From positions 1 through 29,445 of the forward strand of contig CAJNDS010001192.1 of assembly GCA_905221605.1 (NCBI GenBank): a DNA stretch of 29,445 bases, written 5' to 3'. The notes under the pieces are model-generated. The model was not told the DNA's origin and searched no databases. It saw only the letters and a list, made by a program, of their open reading frames with translations. Source of the DNA: Symbiodinium natans (Eukaryota; Sar; Dinophyceae; Suessiales; Symbiodiniaceae). Position numbers and translations under genes: made by a program. This document shows, piece by piece, positions 20,801 to 29,371 of the stretch (positions are counted from its first letter, which is position 1; every line of letters starts with the position of its first letter).

Positions 20801-21640
20801 ATCTTGCTATTCACAGATAGATAGGTGCCCTTCTTCCTCTTCAGGGAATCGTCTTTCCCTTATTTTGCTTTTTGAAGCGAATAAGAAAAACAACAGATAA
20901 GAAGAGCGAATAAGAAAAACAACAGATAAGAAGAGAGGACAGGGAATGACTAGGTAAAGAGAGGAGCTCTTCAATTTTCCTCCCTATCTCTTATGTTACT
21001 TTTCCTCCTTGGGGGATGTCCTTTTTTCTCCCTTGAAGATGCAGAAAACTATCAAAAAGAACACCCGTTCCATCGCCCATTTACTCTTCAATTCCCTTCC
21101 TTATCTCCTATGCTCTTTTCCTTATTCATTGCAACAGGAGAAGACAGGAAAAGGGCTTCCATTCCCCTCCTGTTCTTCCTTTCTTGTGTTTTTTGTCATA
21201 TAAAGGGGAACAGGAGAAGAGAAGGGAAAGAGAAGGAGAGATGAGCGATAAAAAGAACACAATTTTAATGGGAAGAGCCAAGAAAAGAATGGAAGAGAGA
21301 TGAATAAAGGAGAGGGAGAGACAAAACAAGGAGCAAAGAAGATGGCGCTCTTCTTTATCTATCCTCTTTCCCTTATCTCTGCAAGGAATAGAACAGACAG
21401 GAAGCAAGGAGACGGAGTGACAAAACTTGTCGCAAAGCTTTATATATCTCCCTTGTCTCTCCCTAATTAGAAAAAGCCAATCTTGCTATTCACAGATAGG
21501 TGCCCTTCTTCCTCTTCAGGGAATCGCCTTTCCCTTATTTTGCGTTTTGAAGCGACTAAGAAAAACAACAGATAAGAAGAGAGGACAGGGAATGACTAAA
21601 TAAAAAGAGGAGCTCTTCAATGTCCCTCCCTTTTTCTTAT
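14831..21640. repeat. Purine/pyrimidine-biased satellite with 1.31-kb higher-order period
   Basis: Alternating GA-rich and CT-rich blocks are built from shared modules. The module GTCATTTTAATTTTCTGG recurs at 14890, 17040, 18869 and 20181. The module AACTTGTCGCAAAGCTTTAT recurs near 17604, 18121, 19434, 20745 and 21424. From about 18118 to 20741 two nearly identical 1.31-kb units stand in tandem, with a third partial unit after them. Early copies (14.8-17 kb) are more diverged and lack the strict order. Short open frames recur identically in each unit and are repeat artefacts. Confidence 0.85.
16122..16229. repeat. 53-bp tandem duplication
   Basis: A segment beginning GCAACTGTA and containing GGAATGTGGCCACAACAAGC and GGGAGGCTCAGGCGGGG is repeated twice in tandem. 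It is richer in GC than the surrounding satellite and occurs only here in the window. Confidence 0.85.
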
Positions 21641-22735
21641 GTTACTTTTCCTTCTTGGGGGGTCCTTTTTCCTCCCTTGAAGATGCAGAAAACGATCAAA
21701 AAGGACACCCGTTCCATCGCCTATATATAGGGAGACAGAGAAATCATGAGCATCAGCTGGGTTTGCTGCACCACTCAAAACTTCTCAAGTGACCTAGGCG
21801 CACTCTGCGCCTATCAGAGTACATTACAAGTACATAGGGGCACTCTGCGCCTATCAGAGTACATTACAAGTACAAGTGCAAGTACAAGCCTTCGTTTTTG
21901 ATGTAGAGGGCACGAAAGGTGGAGGAGGGCTGGGGGGGTGGGGTAAAAGAATTATATAAAACCACTTATAAGGTTTATACAGTTTATGAAGTGGGCTCTT
22001 TTTTCTCCTTTGGCTAATTTTGGGCAACATTTGCCCTTTGGGCCCAATTTGGCCTCAAAAAAACGGCCCCAAAGGGCCCAACAATGGGAAACGTGCGGCT
22101 GGATTTGGCCAAATTTTGCCGGACAGTCTGCGGGCAAAATTTGGCCAAATCGAGCTGCTCGTCGTACGCGATGAGAAATGCGCGGCTCGATTTGGCCAAA
22201 TTTTGCCGGGCAGCCTCCGGGCAAAATTTGGCCAAATCGGGCTGCTCTTCGTAGGCGATGAGAAAGGTGCGGCTCTATTTGGCCAAATTTTGGCGGGCAA
22301 CTTTCGGACAAAATTTGGCCAAATCAGGCTCTTCGTACGCGATGAGAAAGGCGCGGCTCGATTTGGCCAAATTTTGCCGGGCAGCTTTCGGGCAAAATTT
22401 GGCCAAATCGGGCTGCGCTTCGTAGGCGATGAGAAATGCGCGGCTCGATTTGGCCAAATTTTGCCGAGCAGCTTTCGGGCAAAATTTGGCCAAATCGGGC
22501 TGCTCTTCGTAGGCGATGAGAAATGCGCGGCTCGATTTGGCCAAATTTTGCCGAGCAGCTTTCGGGCAAAATTTGGCCAAATCGGGCTGCTCTTCGTAGG
22601 CGATGAGAAAGGCGCGGCTCGATTTGGCCAAATTTTGCCGGGCAGCCTTCGGGCAAAATTTGGCCAAATCGGGCAGCTCTTCGTATGCGATGAGAAGTGC
22701 GCGGCTCGATTTGGCCAAGTTTTGCCCGGAGCTTC
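21465..22735. repeat. 1.5-kb unit, copy 1 (satellite, TATA-like stretch, 87-bp array)
   Basis: From CCCTAATTAGAAAAA at 21461 through the 87-bp array, this unit is repeated at 22963-24180 with high identity. Copy 1 carries an extra 40-bp internal duplication around ACTCTGCGCCTATCAGAGTA (about 21800-21870), which accounts for the spacing difference (1502 versus 1462 bp). A TATA-like CTATATATAGGGAGACAGAG lies at 21721-21740. Confidence 0.85.
22096..22730. repeat. 87-bp hairpin tandem repeat, array 1
   Basis: There are eight units starting at 22096, 22183, 22270, 22354, 22441, 22528, 22615 and 22702 (one is 84 bp, the last is truncated). Each unit contains the perfect inverted arms GATTTGGCCAAATTTTGCC and GGCAAAATTTGGCCAAATC around a 12-base loop. 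Because 87 is divisible by 3 and the units lack stops, several frames on both strands stay open. The plus frame repeats FGQILPGSFRAKFGQIG. Confidence 0.92.
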
Positions 22736-22940
22736 CCCCCCTCCCAAGAATTTAATAATGATTAATTTAAGTACGACGGGGAGGTTTCGGATTGAAATTA
22801 TTTAAATTATTTAATTCTTAGGGGGCGGGGAGGGTGGTTCCCCCCCCCTTTTCGGATTTAAACTATTTAAACTATATAAGTTATTTACATTATTTGAACT
22901 ATTTAAATTGTTTAAATTATGTAATTTTTTTAATCAAAGC
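22736..22940. other. AT-rich spacer between the 1.5-kb units
   Basis: TTTAAACTATTTAAA-type words resemble the palindromic satellite further right. The spacer also has two C/G homopolymer-rich spots. No gene. Confidence 0.6.
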
Positions 22941-24180
22941 TTTTTATAACTCCCTTGTCTCTCCCTAATTAGAAAAAACCAATCTTGCTATTCACAGATA
23001 GGTGCCCTTCTTCCTCTTCAGGAAATCGCCTTTCCCTTATTTTGCGTTTTGAAGCGACTAAGAAAAACAACAGATACGAAGAGAGGACAGGGAATGACTA
23101 AGTAAAGAGAGGGGCTCTTCAATGTCCCTCCCTTTGTCTTATGTTACTTTTCCTTCTTGGGGGGTCCTTTTTCTCCATTCAAGATGCAGAAAACGATCAA
23201 AAAGGACACCCGTTCCATCGCCCATATATAGGGAGACAGAGAAATCGTGAGCATCAGCTGGGTTTGCTGCACCACTCAAAACTTCTCAAGTGACCTAGGC
23301 ACACTCTGCGCCTATCAGAGTACATTACAAGTACAAGTGCAAGTACAAGCCTTCGTTTTTGAGGTAGAGGGCACGAAAGGTGGAGGAGGGCTGGGGGGGT
23401 GGGGTAAAAGAATTATATCAAACTACTTATAAGGTTTATACAGTTTATGAAGTGGGCTCTTTTTTTCTCCTTTGGCTAATTTTGGGCAACATGTGCCCTT
23501 TGGGCCCAATTTGGCCCCAAAAAAACGGCCCCAAAGGGCCCAACAATGGGAAACGTGCGGCTGGATTTGGCCAAATTTTGCCGAGCAGCTTTCGGGCAAA
23601 ATTTGGCCAAATCGGGCTGCTCGTCGTACGCGATGAGAAATGCGCGGCTCGATTTGGCCAAATTTTGCCGGGCAGCCTCCGGGCAAAATTTGGCCAAATC
23701 GGGCTGCTCTTCGTAGGCGATGAGAAAGGTGCGGCTCGATTTGGCCAAATTTTGCCGGGCAACTTTCAGGCAAAATTTGGCCAAATCAGGCTCTTCGTAC
23801 GCGATGAGAAAGGCGCGGCTCGATTTGGCCAAATTTTGCCGGGCAGCTTTCGGGCAAAATTTGGCCAAATCGGGCTGCGCTTCGTAGGCGATGAGAAATG
23901 CGCGGCTCGATTTGGCCAAATTTTGCCGAGCAGCTTTCGGGCAAAATTTGGCCAAATCGGGCTGCTCTTCGTAGGCGATGAGAAATGCGCGGCTCGATTT
24001 GGCCAAATTTTGCCGAGCAGCTTTCGGGCAAAATTTGGCCAAATCGGGCTGCTCTTCGTAGGCGATGAGAGAGGCGCGGCTCGATTTGGCCAAATTTTGC
24101 CGGGCAGCCTTCGGGCAAAATTTGGCCAAATCGGGCAGCTCTTCGTATGCGATGAGAAATGCGCGGCTCGATTTAAATTA
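22941..24180. repeat. 1.5-kb unit, copy 2
   Basis: This repeats copy 1: satellite module from 22963, TATA-like CCATATATAGGGAGACAGAG at about 23222-23241, then the 87-bp array. It ends abruptly inside the eighth 87-bp unit, where palindromic AT-rich satellite begins (AAATTATTTAAATCCG). Confidence 0.85.
23558..24175. repeat. 87-bp hairpin tandem repeat, array 2
   Basis: There are eight units starting at 23558, 23645, 23732, 23816, 23903, 23990, 24077 and 24164, including the same 84-bp third unit as array 1. This shows that the whole array was duplicated and not expanded independently. Confidence 0.92.
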
Positions 24181-25915
24181 TTTAAATCCGACGCCTCAAT
24201 TAAATAATTTTATTAGACCGTAGGATTTAAATGATTTAATTGGTTTATGGCTTGGCTGAGTCCCCCCACAATTAAATTGATTTAAACGATTTAAACGATT
24301 TAAACGATTTAAACGATTCCAATTAAATCGTTTAAATCCGACGCCTCAATTAAATAATTTAATTCGACCGTAGGATTTAAACTATTTAATTGGGTCCAAT
24401 TAAATCGTTTAAATCCGACGCCTCAATTAAATAATTTAATTGGACCGTAGGATTTAAACGATTTAATTGGGCCCAATTAAATCGTTTAAATCGTTTAAAT
24501 TAATTTAATTGTGGTGGGAGGTGAGTACAGACAGGCACAGAGCCAATTAGATTATTTAAATCCGACGCCTCAATTAAATAATTTTATTAGACCGTAGGAT
24601 TTAAATGATTTAATTGGTTTATGGCTTGGCTGAGTCCCCCCACAATTAAAGTAATTTAAACGATTTAAACGATTTAAACGATTTAATTGGGTCCAATTAA
24701 ATCGTTTAAATCCGACGCCTCAATTAAATAATTTAATTCGACCGTAGGATTTAAACGATTTAATTGGGTCCAATTAAATCGTTGAAATCCGACGCCTCAA
24801 TTAAATAATTTAATTGGACCGTAGGATTTAAACGATTTAATTGGGCCCAATTAAATCGTTTAAATCGTTTAAATCGTTTAAATCGTTTAAATTAATTTAA
24901 TTGTGGTGGGAGGTGAGTACAGACAGGCACAGAGCCACTTAAAATATTTAAATCCGACGCCTCAATTAAATAATTTTATTAGACCGTAGGATTTAAATGA
25001 TTTAATTGGTTTATGGCTTGGCTGAGTCCCCCCACAATTAAATTAATTTAAACGATTTAAACGATTTAAACGATTTAAACGATTTAATTGGGTCCAATTA
25101 AATCGTTTAAATCCGACGCCTCAATTAAATAATTTAATTCGACCGTAGGATTTACACGATTTAATTGGGTCCAATTAAATCGTTTAAATCCGACGCCTCA
25201 ATTTAATAATTTAATTGGACCGTAGGATTTAAACGATTTAATTGGGCCCAATTAAATCGTTTAAATCGTTTAAATCGTTTAAATCGTTTAAATTAATTTA
25301 ATTGTGGTGGGAGGTGAATACAGACAGGCACAGAGCCAATTAAATTATTTAAATCCGACGCCTCAATTAAATAATTTAATTAGACCGTAGGATTTACATG
25401 ATTTAATTGGTTTATGGCTTGGCTGAGTCCCCCCACAATTAAATTAATTTAAACGATTTAAACGATTTAAACGATTTAATTGGGTCCAATTAAATCGTTT
25501 AAATCCGACGCCTCAATTAAATAATTTAAATAGACCGTAGGATTTAAACGATTTAATTGGGTCCAATTAAATCGTTTAAATCCGACGCCTCAATTAAATA
25601 ATTTAATTGGACCGTAGGATTTAAACGATTTAATTGGGCCCAATTAAATCGTTTAAATCCGACGCCTCAATTAAATAATTTAATTGGACCGTAGGATTTA
25701 AACGATTTAATTGGCCCCAATTAAATCGTTTAAATCGTTTAAATCGTTTAAATCGTTTAAATTAATTTAATTGTGGTGGGAGGTGAGTATAGACAAGCAC
25801 AGAGCCAATTAAATTATTTAAATCCGACGCCTTACTTATTCAAAAAAATAGGGCGTAGGATTTAAATAATTTAATTAAGCTCTCTCTATTTAAATAGTTT
25901 AATTTATTTAAATAA
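24176..25915. repeat. AT-rich satellite of interlocking palindromes
   Basis: About four higher-order units (374-401 bp; TTTATGGCTTGGCTGAGTCC at 24244, 24618, 25010 and 25411) are separated by GTGGTGGGAGGTGAGTA spacers. Inside them, sub-units of about 77 bp have arms CCAATTAAATCGTTTAAATC and the exact complement around a core GACGCCTCAATTAAATAATT. Adjacent sub-units meet at AATTGGGCCCAATT or AATTGGGTCCAATT, so the junctions are palindromic too. Confidence 0.9.
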
Positions 25916-25951
25916 ATTAATTATTTTCTGCTTATTAAAAAAAAAGGAATG

Positions 25952-25971
25952 AGCTAAATAGACCCTAAAGG
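25952..25971 (-). repeat. Right terminal inverted repeat of nested element
   Basis: Reading the minus strand gives CCTTTAGGGTCTATTTAGCT, identical to the left TIR. A 10-bp spacer separates it from (AT)10. Confidence 0.85.
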
Positions 25972-25981
25972 CTGCTCTTTC

Positions 25982-26001
25982 ATATATATATATATATATA
26001 T
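25982..26001. repeat. (AT)10 microsatellite at right edge of nested element
   Basis: Twenty bases of alternating AT abut the outer end of the nested element. Confidence 0.9.
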
Positions 26002-26014
26002 GTTTCTCTTGACG

Positions 26015-26029
26015 CTTGTCTGTGTATGT

Positions 26030-26060
<31 letters not shown>

Positions 26061-26405
26061 ATTGTGTGTGTGATTGTGCGTGTGATTGTGTGTGTGTGTG
26101 TGTGTGTGTGAGTGTGTGTGCGTGATTGTGTGCGTGATTGTGTGTGTGATTGTGTGTGTGTGTGATTGTATGTGTGATTGTATGTGTGATCGTGTGTGTG
26201 ATGGTGTGTGATTGTGTGTGTGATTGTGTGTGTGATTTTGTGTGTGTGTGTGTGTGATTGTGTGTGATTGTGTGTGTGTGTGTGATTGTGTGATTGTGTG
26301 GTTGTGTGATTGTGTGTGTGATTGTGTGTGTGATTGTGTGTGTGATTGTGTGTGTGATTGTGTGTGTGTGATTGTGTGTGTGATTGTGTATGTGTGTGTG
26401 TGTTG
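26015..26405. repeat. (TG)n / TGATTG microsatellite
   Basis: About 390 bp of TG repeats are broken by GATT and similar variants. It starts within about 15 bp of the Helitron exon donor in transcript sense. The long His/Thr/Asn frame through it is an artefact of reading past the donor. Confidence 0.95.
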
Positions 26406-26422
26406 TTTTGATTACTGACAGC

Positions 26423-27472
26423 CTCGACGTGACGATGGAGATCTTCTTCGTTTCCATTGTTCTTCGTCCAATTGCATCCTTTGAACGCACAAAATACTCG
26501 TGGCCAGGTTTCTCCCTTGTCTATGTCCTCTCTTTTTTTTCCTGGCGGTATAAGTGGGTCGTCACGCAGCTCTTCTGAAGCCAGGTGATGGATCGCGTCT
26601 TCGAGGAGGCGTCGTGGGTGTATCGGGTTTGGTGCGATCTGGACTCTGCTGAGTTCTTGTAGGATGCTTGGTTGTGGTGTTACCTTGATTTCTGTCGACT
26701 CCTGTTCCGGGAGTGTGTGTTGCTGGTTGGTTTTGCAGCAGAACTTGGTCTTTGGTTTGGCTGCGGCCTTTGGTTTTTTGTCGAGTTCTGCTTGGTTGGT
26801 TTTGGTTCTCTTGTGGCGTGTCGGCTGTGTTGGCGTTGGTGGCGGCGGGGGTGGTGGTGTGTCAGTCGTGGTAGACGTATTGTCCGGTGCTGGTGTTGGT
26901 GGTGGCGGTGTTGTTGGTGGTGGTAGTGGTGGTGGTGGTGCTGCTGCTGTTGCTGTTAGTGATGGCGATTGTCTCTGTGGCTCGGGTGTTTCTAGATGGC
27001 TGTTGGATGGTCGGTCTGTGATCGATGTCGTTTGAAAATTGGCTGGCTGCTTGTGCTGCGGAGTGTGGGGTATCAGGAGGTCGTAATGATCTTTTCCGTT
27101 GTACCAAAGGTGGATGTCGTCTAGATTTTGAGTAGGAAGGTTTGGGAGCACGTCTTCGTGGGTTCTTTCCATTGAGTGTATGAGGCTGTCTTCGTCGGGC
27201 CAGTGAACCCATACACGCCGTTGTTCCATGAGAGTGAAGGCCACAATGGCCGTGTCGCCGCCCCAGTTGTACTGGCTTGCTCGAAGGTATTCTGATTCCT
27301 GTAGCCACGTGTCTTCATAGTGTTCTTGTTCGGGTGCTGCTTGCTCCAGGAAGTCGATGATTTTTTCTCGTAGGTTTGCTCCGGTGGTGTCGCTGGAGTA
27401 TGCCAGTGCGTGGAAGAGGCAGTTGCCGTCGCCTTTCATTTTTAGGAGGCGCAGGTGGTCTTCGAAGTACTC
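26423..27472 (-). CDS. Helitron polyprotein exon: OTU protease, Pro-rich linker, C2H2 finger
   Basis: This 350-codon exon, after acceptor GACTCAG, starts EYFEDHLRLLKMKGDGNCLF. KGDGNCLFHALAY is the OTU catalytic block with the nucleophile Cys at 27419-27421. The distal DHYDLLIP provides the catalytic His (27086-27088). OTU folds are cysteine proteases, usually deubiquitinases, and occur in several Helitron families. Residues about 145-240 are Pro/Thr-rich (coded by GGT/GTG repeats on the plus strand), then Lys-rich. At the end lie WPRVFCAFKGCNWTKNN and DLHRHVE, the first ligands of a C2H2 finger completed in the next exon. The frame is intact. Confidence 0.9.
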
Positions 27473-28090
27473 CTGAGTCGCCAGTTGTTTGTTTTGATTG
27501 ACTGCATTACAGACAGGACGGTGTGACATTGGGGACATTGGGGAGAGGAGGGGGGGGAGATCTACACAGGGGGTCCGGTGGAGCTGCTTGCCTTTATGAG
27601 ATCGTCCACGTTGATCTCTTTCGTGGACGTGATGTCCGTGGCTCCGCCTCCTCTGTGTCTCGGATATTCTTCCTGGTCGGAACAATGTTGTGCATGTTAT
27701 CGCTCTGCCAAGACGTCCTGCGTGCTTTTTGCATACTAACGGGCTAATTACTGAAATTGTTTTGGTCTTCTGCCGGGCGGCGCTGCTTTTTTTCATCTGG
27801 AGTGGGGTATTCTGGCACTTGTTGGGCGTCTTCCCCGTGGCGATTCTCAGGAGGCCGTTTTTCCCGAGGCGATAGTAGACATCCATTAGTCGGTGGTATC
27901 TGAATGATAGTATCTGTCCTGTGTCCTTGTGGAACCGAAATTTCTGATGGTGGATGCGTCTTTCGTTCATCGTGAGCTGGTCCATTTGCACGCGTGCCAA
28001 GCTCCGTGGTGTGATGGTGAGAACTTCGACGTTTCGTGCTCGTGCTAGTTCTTTTCCGAAGTTGGTGTGCTTCTTCTGGAACCATGTGTC
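27473..28090 (-). CDS. Helitron polyprotein, N-terminal segment before OTU (intron content uncertain)
   Basis: After acceptor CTGACAG at 28091 the frame reads DTWFQKKHTNFGKELARA, LTITPRSLARVQMDQL, MNERRIHHQKFRFHKDTGQ and LSFRYHRLMDVYYRLGKNGL, which looks like a folded basic domain. I do not recognise the family. The same frame stays open to the OTU exon, but from about 27820 to 27473 it becomes low-quality (RRRSHGHHVHERDQRGRSHK), so part of that stretch is probably an unspliced intron whose donor I could not fix. Confidence 0.6.
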
Positions 28091-28195
28091 CTGTCAGGCT
28101 GTTAGCAGGACGAGCTGCAAGGGAGGGGGGGGGGGGGTGCGTGGTAGAGGAGTAGAGGGGCGAAAAATGGTGTCTGAGAGTTTACCGACTTCGGC

Positions 28196-28392
28196 CTGTC
28201 CGTTCTGTCCATTTGGCCCAGCAGGACCCATCGCTGTCCGATTTCGATGGTCCCAGAGGTGGCTGCTGTCAACTTTCAAGGTTTGCCTTATGCCTGATGA
28301 GTCCACAGATGACGTGATCCCGTGTTGATTTTCGGAGTAGCGTGAAGGTCTGCTGATTGGATTGGACATCGTTTGTCGGCTGTTCTGCTGAT
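28196..28392 (-). CDS. Helitron polyprotein, putative second exon
   Basis: The frame reads NPISRPSRYSENQHGITSSV, then LKVDSSHLWDHRNR and MGPAGPNGQNGQ. It is assigned as an exon because the frame and phase fit both sides: donor CAG|GCCGAA or GAA|GTCGGT, acceptor CGCATCAG|AT. No domain is recognised. Boundaries are tentative. A C-rich run at about 28122-28138 lies in the following intron. Confidence 0.45.
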
Positions 28393-28794
28393 CTGATGCG
28401 TGACGTGCTTTGGCATGGGTTCGGTTCGGGGTTATGTGAACTATCAAGAGATCATGTTAGAGTGAGACTCGATTCAGTGGCATGGCTGTGGGCGCTGATT
28501 CAGATCCATCTGACTTTTTGCTTCTCGTTATGCAGCAACGTGAAGTGTCACGCGACTACTGGGAATCAGTTGATTGGTGCAGTGCCTCTTTTTTTCCGTT
28601 TGCTTTTCGTGGTCTGTGCTGGTCCCTTTCGAAAAGCACGGTGTTGGTGTTGTTGAATGGTGTATTTTATTGTCTGCATGCCGGTGCTCTGCAGTGGGGT
28701 GGATATTTCACTTTCATTATATATGCGGTGTTACTTCTGTGGAGCTACCCCGTTCAGTCGAAGAGGTTCGAGTCCGTCTGCTGCCTTAAGTTAC
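28393..28794 (-). other. Putative intron, 402 bp
   Basis: Between the first two putative exons, GT donor GTAACT and AG acceptor in phase 1. The boundaries are a best guess. I see no other feature in it. Confidence 0.4.
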
Positions 28795-29371
28795 AGCGAG
28801 TGAAGCGGTCGCAGCGTGTGACGTAGTCGAGGACGTAGAAGTGGAACTGCATGCACTTTCGCCCGCCTTGCTTCAAGAGATCGACGCTTGCTTGCTGCTG
28901 TATATTGGACGCCAGCGCCCGTGGGCGCTGTGTTGAAGTCCACAGAGTCTTGAAGGAGGGGTAGTGGAACCATTTGTGAACTTTTTTGGCCGTCCATCCC
29001 ATGCTGGTCATCAGGTCTCCGAAGGGTTCGGTGTACATGTGTTTCCGCTTCTTGCTCATGATCTGTAGCCAGGTCTGTATGTGTTTCTGTGATGGGCACC
29101 AAAATCCCCTGGCAACAGCTGATGCCTTGTTCGTCTTTCTTTGTATGACGTTGATTGGATCTTCTGTTTTGGCGAGCCATGGTTCTTGGACGACTGGTTG
29201 TTGTCGACGGGCGCGAGGTTCGGAAGGAGTCCTGCTGTTCCTGCTTCTTCTTCTTCTTCTTCTTCGTTTATCGAAATGACTTCCCGCGTGTTGGAAATCA
29301 TCTTTTTGGGACCGTGAGACGTGGGGCTCCTGACAGTGTGTGTTTTTCTCCATAGCAGAGGTTGAGGCCAT
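28795..29371 (-). CDS. Helitron polyprotein, putative first exon
   Basis: The exon starts at ATG 29371, which has an in-frame TAG upstream. The first about 60 residues are basic, with a run DKRRRRRRRSRNSR coded by a CTT repeat on the plus strand, a likely nuclear localisation signal. Then comes a Trp/Tyr-rich region (GFWCPSQKHIQTWLQIM, TSMGWTAKKVHKWFHYPSF, KCMQFHFYVLDYVTRCDRF) that looks folded but is not recognised. The donor CGCT|GTAACT at 28794 is tentative. It is placed in the Helitron gene because of strand, order and phase. An independent upstream gene is possible. Confidence 0.55.

Larger units (their letters stand above)
14587..25981. mobile_element. Nested non-coding TIR element (11.4 kb) in an (AT)n tract
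   Basis: Both ends carry the 20-bp perfect inverted repeat CCTTTAGGGTCTATTTAGCT (left 14597-14616, right complement 25952-25971), each exactly 10 bp from an (AT)n run. The 10-bp outer spacers match at about half their positions. The interior contains no gene, only satellites. Insertion into (AT)n microsatellites is known for some MITE-like elements such as rice Micron, so a large non-autonomous DNA transposon is the simplest reading. The target duplication cannot be seen because the target is itself AT-repetitive. An alternative is a satellite block spread by other means whose ends happen to be inverted, but the symmetrical spacing argues against chance. Confidence 0.7.
14538..26422 (-). other. 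Giant intron (about 11.9 kb) hosting a nested element
   Basis: The donor is GAG|GCTGTC (GC) or, 3 bp on, GCT|GTCAGT (GT). The acceptor is CTGCACAG|GAA. Splicing restores a C2H2 finger: VFCAFKGCNW...HRHVE joined to EAHYEKL, giving C-x4-C-x14-H-x4-H with the GC donor. Every other intron of this gene is 100 to about 400 bp. Without the inserted block (14587-25981) this intron would be about 0.5 kb. Confidence 0.78.

Noticed and set aside
14831-21640. Recurring Leu/Ser/Phe-rich and Lys/Arg-rich short open frames
   Set aside because: Identical frames reappear in each satellite unit. Membrane-like composition arises simply from CT-rich DNA.
22096-24175. CRISPR-like array of regular repeats
   Set aside because: The units are contiguous 87-bp tandem repeats without unique spacers, in eukaryotic DNA, with no cas genes.
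22020-24207. Long FGQILP-repeat proteins of 216-275 residues on both strands
   Set aside because: Several frames on both strands are open at once because the repeat unit is 87 bp and symmetrical. There is no start context, flanking exon or non-repeat domain, so I treat them as repeat artefacts.
14587-25981. The nested block as an LTR retrotransposon
   Set aside because: The ends are inverted, not direct, repeats, and there is no reverse transcriptase, integrase, primer-binding site or polypurine tract in the expected place.
25904-26414. Long His/Thr/Asn frame continuing the OTU protein through the TG repeat
   Set aside because: It is translation through a microsatellite after a good donor site. 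The zinc finger needs splicing to 14537 to gain its last His.
26423-27472. OTU domain as evidence of a viral polyprotein
   Set aside because: OTU is joined in phase to Helitron Rep and PIF1 helicase. There is no capsid, polymerase or other viral gene, so a Helitron origin explains it.
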